A program made the translations under genes and the position numbers. Of a stretch of DNA of 64,000 bases, positions 57,767 through 64,000 are shown in pieces. The DNA is from Stomorhina lunata. Its lineage: Eukaryota; Arthropoda; Insecta; Diptera; Rhiniidae. The stretch lies in NCBI GenBank assembly GCA_933228675.1, contig OW121741.1, positions 39,957,952-40,021,951 on the forward strand, in the 5' to 3' direction. The notes below the pieces were generated by a model. That model worked only from the letters and a program-made list of their open reading frames with translations, did not search any database and had not been told where the DNA came from. Positions within the stretch are counted from its first letter, which is position 1. Each line of letters opens with the position of its first letter.

Positions 57767-58734
57767 TTGAATGAAGCTTTATATAGTTTTGGATAGTAAT
57801 GAAAATTCTCACAAATTATTAAGAGGCAACTTCCCCAATGCATGCCTTTTATTTCATTGAAAAATAATCCAATATTTCATTTATTAATAACTATCTACTA
57901 GATGATGTTAGAATGTTGTATTTGCACTTTTCTGAGGCGATTGCCAGACATTTATAGCAAAAAAAAATGAACTCATAGTAAAAAGTAGTAATTAATCAAT
58001 TTGTTATTGCATTGAGGTCTTATTTTTCGTATTTACACCTTTTTTTACATCATTAAAAATATGACAGAATCGGACTAAGTAAAATAAGTAGAATAGCAAC
58101 AAAATAAAGGTTTTCAATAACAATCCAATAGTAATTGGATATAGTTAATTTGTAATTAACGTTAATTAGTGAAATTGTTTTGTATTTAACCTTAAGAGTT
58201 TTCAATATTCAAAAAATTTAAATAAAGGAAAGGGATAATTTTAATATCATATGAATAAATAAAGTTTAATTATTGTTTATATACTATAAATTATAGTCTA
58301 TAATATATTTAAAATTCATTATCATACGCTTAAATAAAATTTTGAAAACATTATTAACAAAATAATATTTGTTTAAATAACAAAACCAAAGCAATGCAAT
58401 TATAATGTCATTTATGACAGCACAACAAATATAACTTGATTTTAAAAAATCTTTTTCAAAATTTAACCATAAAAAGTATATTAAAAATTTTTATACTCAA
58501 ATGAAAATTTTTAAACTTGGCAAACGTTAGTCATAGATCATTAAAAATGGAAAAGCAACAAAGTTTAACAATATTTCCATTCAATATAAAACGAATGAGA
58601 AAAATCATGAATAAGAAAATGTATTTCAATACAAAATTATTTATGTCAAGCATTAAATTTTGCAATTTTAAGAAAACTTGTTACACTTTAATGGAGGAAA
58701 TTGTAATTTGTATACCCTACACCATATATAATTG
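57767..58734. other. Very A+T-rich DNA with no recognised gene
   Basis: Background sequence. A 72-codon frame (58517-58735) has no recognisable motif, runs into the LINE P tail and is not called. Confidence 0.45.
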
Positions 58735-58782
58735 AAGCTCAATGCTCCACTGGGAGTCAAGGATAACTGAAGAAGAGAAGAA
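58735..58782 (+). mobile_element. LINE P 3'-end fragment
   Basis: AATGCTCCACTGGGAGTCAA, GGATAACTGAAGAAGAGAAG: the LINE P terminus and tail, with nothing of the coding region. Extreme 5' truncation. Confidence 0.7.
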
Positions 58783-58984
58783 TACATCGGTCCTACCTTT
58801 AAGTATACCTAAGAATAATATTCTGATTCGATTTGGATTTTTTTGAATTTTTCATTTTCCGATCTCAATCACTTTAAGATCAGCCACGAAGCCGATCGAT
58901 CTTTGGGCTAGTTCAACGATTATATTCGGAAACTTCGTTCCCAAATTGAGGAACTTGTGAGACCATTTATTCAAGTTCTATTTT

Positions 58985-59155
58985 GGAGTGCACAGTAGAG
59001 CGGTTCGCCTGCCATACAAAAAAAAGTTGTGTCAGTCACCCCCTAGGATTAAAGATAATGTTAAAACAATTCTAATTTTTTTTTTATTTTTTTACCACGC
59101 CTTCAAAAAACCGCCCTTTTAGTATTTTGTTCACTGTATCGCCATTTTAAGTATA
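58985..59155 (+). mobile_element. Foldback family K fragment
   Basis: TGTCAGTCACCCCCTAGGAT, TAAAGATAATGTTAAAACAA, TTACCACGCCTTCAAAAAAC and TTCACTGTATCGCCATTTTA: one arm only. Confidence 0.7.
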
Positions 59156-59652
59156 ACATTTGAAAAATATTTTTAATAGCTTTTGTTTTTGATACCAAAA
59201 AAGTAAATATCGGATATTTATAAACTTCTAAAGTTATGCCGTATAATTCTTAAAATTTAAAAAACCCATAACTCTCAAACTATAAGAGATCACAGCAAAA
59301 TCTTTCTATAAGAACTTTCTGATATACACATACTATCAGGTACAGGGAAACAATTGATATCGGAGGTTAATTACTTAAATGAATTTATGTCAATTCAATC
59401 AAAATATAAATTTTTATTTTGTCAAACTCACAAACGCGATATTGGTACCACTCATAAACGGCTGTTTCTAATTCTCAAGTGTAGCTGCCTTTTAAGTAGC
59501 TGACTACGAGGCGACGATTGGAGCCAATAACTTTTGTAGTCGGTGTTCGTGTAGCTTACTGTCGTGATTGTGTTTAAAGCATAACGGAACGTTACATCTG
59601 AGCGTTTCTATTGTGTGTAAAACAGTTAGTGAGTTCTACTGTCACTTTATAT
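59156..59652. other. Unrecognised DNA with a more complex, promoter-like patch
   Basis: 59440-59640 is less A+T-rich than its surroundings and contains ACAGTTAGTGAGTTC (initiator-like) near 59620. No frame, no repeat recognised. It could be a solo LTR or a promoter, but I cannot support either. Confidence 0.3.
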
Positions 59653-59751
59653 CAATGTTGGGCAAAGTCTCTCTAATTTTTTCTTACTTTGTATTTTGCC
59701 TACCCCTAGGGTTAGCAAAATAAAAAATCAGAGAGTCTTTGCCCAACATTG
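59653..59751. mobile_element. 99-bp palindromic hAT-type MITE, copy 2
   Basis: Ends CAATGTTGGGCAAAGTCTCT / AGAGTCTTTGCCCAACATTG, centre CTACCCCTAGGGTTAG. Perfect 8-bp target duplication CTTTATAT at 59645-59652 and 59752-59759. Same family as 43394-43491. Confidence 0.92.
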
Positions 59752-59779
59752 CTTTATATTAACGTCTGGATCTGTTAAA

Positions 59780-61022
59780 AATAGAAAATTCTTTTTTTTT
59801 TTTTGTATTGGACCAATACACAGGGGATGGCCCTACGTATGCATATGCATTGTGATGGAACTAGGAAAAAAGGTTGTGGGAAGGAGGATAGAGGGAGTAG
59901 TGTTTGTGGATATTCGATTTGAACTTTTGGATATCATAATTAGAGGGAAAGACTGATGAAGGAAGTTTATTCCATATTCGTGCTGTGCGGCTAAAAACGA
60001 GTTTTCTCTATAGTGCGTCATGCGATCCAATGGAAAATCGACTACAAAGGGATGAGCCCTTGTTGAGTTGCGTGTGCTACGAAGAAATGTACGGGTTTCT
60101 GGAACAATATCCCTAATTTCGTTTGAGCACATGCCATTGTAGTAGCGATAGAACAGTGAAACGCAACCCACATTACGACGATGCTCCAATGAGGCAATAT
60201 AGTTGGCTACCCTACTATCACCGATAAGCACCTTCGCCCTTTCTTGTACACGGTCGAGAAGCTCCAAAATAGACTTTTAAGCACATGAGAGTTGTATTCA
60301 ATTTTCGGTCGGATATAAGTTGTATAGATATTAAGGAGATCAGTTGACTTGAAGTATGTCTTACACCGCTTAAGAATGCCGAGACACTTGAATGCTTCGT
60401 TCGACACCTGAAAAACATGATTAGTAAAAAGGACATCACACTGAATTTTCATGCCTAGAACATCAAGAGTTTCTGATTCCTCAATATTTATACCACCCAT
60501 AATTACAGATGATGCGTCATTGTTCATAACGCGTTTCTGTGTTAACACAAAACATTGAGTCTTTCTAGCGTTGAAATCGACCCTATTAGAACGACCCCAA
60601 TTGAATATTGTAGAAAGGTCGGAATTTAGCGTATCATTCATGGTTTGCCTCTTGGAATTGATATCCAACATGCTTGGCCTATAGTTGAATGAATACGAAT
60701 GACAGATGTTGCTATCATCTGCAAAAGATTAGATAGGATTGGAAGTTTGACATAGAAGATCATTTAGAAAAATAAGAAATTGAGTAGGAGAAAGAACGGA
60801 GCCTTGTGGTACTCCCGAATTAACCTTGAACTCGTCGTACGATATCCCATCTATAACAACTCTTATAGTGCGATCTCTGAGAAAGCTCGATATAAACCGA
60901 GAGAAATTGTTGCCTACACCAAGAGCAATACGTTTTAATAGAAGTGTTCCATGTCACACTCTATCAAACGCCTTAGAAATATCAAGAGCTATAACTTTAC
61001 TTTTAATTTTTGAAGTCGAATA
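59780..61022 (-). pseudogene. LINE N copy 3, reverse transcriptase with a stop at the catalytic site
   Basis: Minus strand: ALDISKAFDRVWHGTLLLKR (motif A), FISSFLRDRTIRVVIDGIS, NSGVPQGSVLSPTQFLIFLN, then NPI*SFADDSNICHS, where TAA replaces a Tyr codon three residues before the catalytic Asp pair. Next TIFNWGRSNRVDFNARKTQC, DVLGMKIQCDV, YTTYIRPKIEYNSHV, a short frameshift, then MELLDRVQERAKVLIGDSRV, LFYRYYNGMCSNEIRDIVPE and MTHYRENSFLAA. The 3' UTR ends CCCTGTGTATTGGTCCAATA plus a poly-A at about 59795 on the plus strand. About 1.2 kb, 5'-truncated, jockey/CR1-type. Better preserved than copies 1 and 2. Confidence 0.8.
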
Positions 61023-61339
61023 TCTTTAAAACCATAAGAGATATAAGGATATAAGTGTCGAGATGTTTTTTTGTAGATCTTGACCTATGTATTTGTTATA
61101 TAGTTCAAATCGGTTGGGAAATGACAATTATATATAGTTTTAAGTGATTTATGAGTCTGAGGTGCCCTGTTTTGGAGGCCGATAGTGCCTTACTAGTAAA
61201 ATTTAGGCCTCCAGGTTCAAAACTTACGCTCCCCAACACTTCTTAAGCTCCCCAACACTTCTACTATATGCACAAAAAATTTTAAAATCCGCCTAACGAC
61301 TTAGAAGTTATGGACTTATTTCATTCTATTTTTCCACCA
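61023..61339. other. Unrecognised DNA
   Basis: Contains a short direct repeat, GCTCCCCAACACTTCT twice (about 61230-61262). No gene. Confidence 0.4.
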
Positions 61340-61530
61340 TCCCACTGTTCATTGGTGTAAACCAAGATCTTTACGCAAAATTAGACATAAAGTAGTCTTG
61401 GCGATACGTAGTTCTTGGAAACTTCGCGGAATCAAATGATTTGGACTAAGGACGCCTGAATAGCCGCGATATTTTCGTCACTTCGACCAACATCTTGTCT
61501 CGGCAGCATCACACAATGAATACGTAGACT
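61340..61530 (-). pseudogene. Mariner-type transposase N-terminal remnant
   Basis: Minus strand reads RSDENIAAIQASL, NHLIPRSFQELRIAKTTL and CLILRKDLGLH, matching the linker between the two helix-turn-helix parts of the transposases at 57530 and 35309 (SENIAAV, RAQ-L-LSR, HKDL). No catalytic region. Confidence 0.65.
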
Positions 61531-61955
61531 CAAAATTTTGCACTAAACTTGATATTGCTCTTCTAATAGGGTGAGAATAACGAATGAAAATATAAGTAAA
61601 CACTCTCAGACGTTGCGGACACCTAGTCCGATTTTGGTAGAAATTTTTTTTTTTATTTACATTGTCTTGTCGTTACCATAATGAAAATGTTGAGTTTACT
61701 GACAAAAGTGACTTTACAAATTAAATTCAAAGTTCTCAAGGACCTATTAGAAAATTCTATATAAACTGCACTAAATTTCTCACACATACAAGACCTTCCG
61801 ACAAAAGCAACTTAAATGCATCGAAATTTACAAAATCGTCAAAATCGAAGAACCCGTTCCAAAAATATGATAAAATCAATGGACAAGTCTTTCAAAAATT
61901 GAGCATTTTATAAAATTTCAACCGGTTTTATAATCAGAAGACCATAATGCATAAA
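61531..61955. other. Unrecognised A+T-rich DNA
   Basis: Nothing recognised; a short trace near 61700-61930 resembles eroded HINE-type sequence. Confidence 0.35.
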
Positions 61956-62957
61956 AACAAGTAAGAAAGTGCTATAGTCGGTCAAACCCGGCCACACGAT
62001 ACCCTTCACCACTAAGGTCAAAGGTGTTCTTTTTCCTGTATAAAGACAAATATTTGCTAAATTTTGCCATCATACAAGCATTTTCTAAAAACTTATATAT
62101 TTAAGCTGTTTCCGTCATTTGGACTTATATGAGAGCTAGGGTCAAATCTGGAACGATTGAAATTTGACATATTGATTACAGTTTTTACAAAAATTATGTA
62201 TGAAAAAAATAAACTCAAAATTCTCATTATCTTGAGATTTATAAGCGTTTTATAGATTTTCGGCTCATTTAGTGCGTTTTGACAGAAGAGTTTGTATGGG
62301 AGCTATGGTCAAATGTGTACCGATTTCAATGAAATTTGGTAAATTAATTTGGTTTACGTAAGCAGTATTTGTTTTAAATTTTATGAAAAAATATTGATAT
62401 TTGTGGCAAAAATATCAATTCCGGGAAGTAAGACCTATGAGAGGTACCATAAATAATGGTCTATTAATCTGTGAAAAATGTCATTAAATAATCTTTAGAA
62501 TTGCGACCTGTACTTTGATTACATGATGTACATGGGGGTCCAGCCAGACGGACGGACGGACTGACATCGCTAAATCGACTCAGAAAGTGATTCTAAGCCT
62601 ATTGGTATACTAAAAGGTGGGTCTAAGACAAATATTATATACATCAGCATAAAGGTAGAAGGCCAATGGCAAGCGGCAAGCGGCTGCGGGCGGCAATCAG
62701 CTGTTTTTTGATTTGTCAAATTTCAAGCGGCAATGGAAAAAAGTAGAACTTTGTTCAACTTTTCCGCGCGGCAGATTTTTTCAGTGCTGCCAGTTTTAAT
62801 TATATCCTACTCAAATATTTTTTTATATGAACATTTTTGTAAACAAGCGCACATTTTATGTACTGGCAATACTACGACCTCCCGCAGCCGCATGCCACGT
62901 GTATTGGTCCTGTACCTTAAAGTTATAATACCCTTTCCACCTATGGTGGTGAAGACT
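61956..62957 (-). mobile_element. HINE copy K, carrying a G+C-rich MITE
   Basis: AAACAAGTAAGAAAGTGCTA to CCACCTATGGTGGTGAAG, body complete except for about 60 bp near 62455. The block normally CATCAGCACAAACTTATAAT is opened by the MITE at 62653-62917. Confidence 0.86.
62653..62917. mobile_element. 265-bp G+C-rich MITE with TAA target duplication
   Basis: Ends AGGTAGAAGGCCAATGGCAA / complement of ATTGGTCCTGTACCT. TAA duplicated at 62650-62652 and 62918-62920. Interior rich in GCGGCAAGCGGC and GCGGCAATCAGCTG words. Size and 3-bp T-A duplication fit PIF/Harbinger, but the ends differ from the MITE at 20003. A 99-codon frame across it is a shadow. Confidence 0.8.
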
Positions 62958-63119
62958 CTAAAAATTATAGTGGTGATCAAATGTAACGCAAAAAGTATTA
63001 TCAATGAGTGTCAGATTGATCTGTCAAAATAAACCGTCAGTAGAATCTTATTATAAGGTTTCGAAATCTTCACTTGCCAAAAGTTGATGGAATGCACCTG
63101 AATTATTATGCTATGTCTA

Positions 63120-63405
63120 CATGATGGTCAGATCTTACAATATTGTAAGAAAAATTGTAAGAAAATTTCTTACAATCGTGTAAACTTACAATTTTTTGCT
63201 GACAACATTGTCAGCTAAAGCATTGTCAGCACATTGTCACACAACCACCTTACAATGAAATTGTCAGATATCTTACAATCGTGTAAACACTCTATTTAAA
63301 ATTGCCAGAACATTTTAAAAAATTGTCAGCTTCGTTTTTATTGTCAGCTGCATGAAATTCCACCATCTTACAATGCAATCATTGTCAGACAATTTTAACT
63401 TCTTG
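63120..63405. mobile_element. Motif-dense short element (CTTACAAT / ATTGTCAG)
   Basis: Six CTTACAAT, two inverted ATTGTAAG and six ATTGTCAG in 285 bp, including CTTACAATCGTGTAAAC twice. Dense subterminal words are typical of transposase binding sites in non-autonomous DNA transposons, so I infer a MITE. Ends GATGGTCAGATCTTAC and the region of CACCATCTTACAATGC are candidate termini. No target duplication fixed. Confidence 0.5.
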
Positions 63406-64000
63406 GTTTTAATTGAAAACATACGGTTTTTAGGATTTATATCATAAAAAATAAATAAATAAAAATAACAAAATAAAATTATATTGAACATACATTTTTG
63501 TTGGGAACATGGTGTTATTATACATCAATCTAAAGAAGTTTTTCGAACAAATTATTATAAAAAGATGAATTAAAAAAGCAAATAACACTTTTAGTAAAAA
63601 ACTTAAAAAGCCAACATTTTTGTTTTATCTGAGTCAACGTTAATAGATTTTGGATTAGAAAAATTTTTTATAAATATATTTGCGATGGTATGAAATTTCC
63701 TGAAACAATAGGTCTATGTCATTAATAAAGTTCAATAGACACTTATTTAAGATATATTTCGGTGTGCTGAAATCAAGTTTGATGAGCTCCTAGATGGCAC
63801 ACCGACATAACTTATATGTATAGGTATTATATGTTATTAGTGTTCTACGAAGTACACTATTAAATTTCAATACGTAGTTCTACTAACAACTGAGATATAG
63901 CCAAAATTCGAAATTCGATGCCGAATTAAAATTTTGTATTTTCTTTAAATTGTATTTTTTAATTTGTATAAATTCCTCAATTTACGGATAGTATACCGTA
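63406..64000. other. A+T-rich DNA to the window edge
   Basis: No coding frame or repeat recognised. Confidence 0.4.

Noticed and set aside
59440..59640. Solo LTR or alternative promoter
   Set aside because: Some initiator-like sequence, but no TG..CA ends with target duplication and no second copy.

Overview
The window looks like non-coding, transposon-rich DNA from a higher fly (Diptera; the repeat types suggest a calyptrate such as a blow fly or house-fly relative, but I cannot name the species). Base composition is strongly A+T-rich. There is no operon-like gene packing, and the only long open frame is a retrotransposon polymerase. I find no intact host protein-coding gene. The one host-gene-like signal is an ATG-free leader at about 538-976 that ends in a near-consensus splice donor (GTAAGT at 977). 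It could be a 5' non-coding exon, with most of the window as its first intron.

Layout. 1-3150: a 31-bp satellite interrupted by the candidate leader exon. 3151-9940: Tc1 remains, a short interspersed element (SINE) and long modular repeats. 9939-12549: nested DNA transposon, SINE and LINE debris. 13212-20990: three near-complete copies of a Helentron/DINE-1-like short element (called HINE here), a diverged relative, LINE and SINE fragments, hairpins and a foldback family. 21064-25280: broken LINEs, one nested in another. 26351-36463: five more HINE copies, two internally deleted mariner-type copies in inverted orientation, and a foldback element split by a HINE. 37341-39950: modular and tandem repeats, including an exact 220-bp duplication. 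39990-45760: two more arrays with a 31-bp period. 46836-51272: a terminal-inverted-repeat element and a 5'-truncated LINE with a 711-codon reverse transcriptase-RNase H frame, flanked by inverted repeats. 52050-57766: HINEs and a mariner-type element split by a hAT derivative. 58735-64000: LINE, hAT MITE and HINE copies and a motif-dense element.

The elements interact mainly by insertion into one another. The order of several insertions can be read from target-site duplications or by comparison with uninterrupted copies: hAT into mariner, small MITEs into HINEs, a HINE into a foldback arm, and LINE P into LINE N. Almost every coding element is visibly broken. The best-preserved protein still carries a Glu-to-Lys change at an expected RNase H catalytic position. 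Family names below are homology judgements made by eye without database searches; copy boundaries are usually good to about 10-30 bp unless a target-site duplication fixes them.
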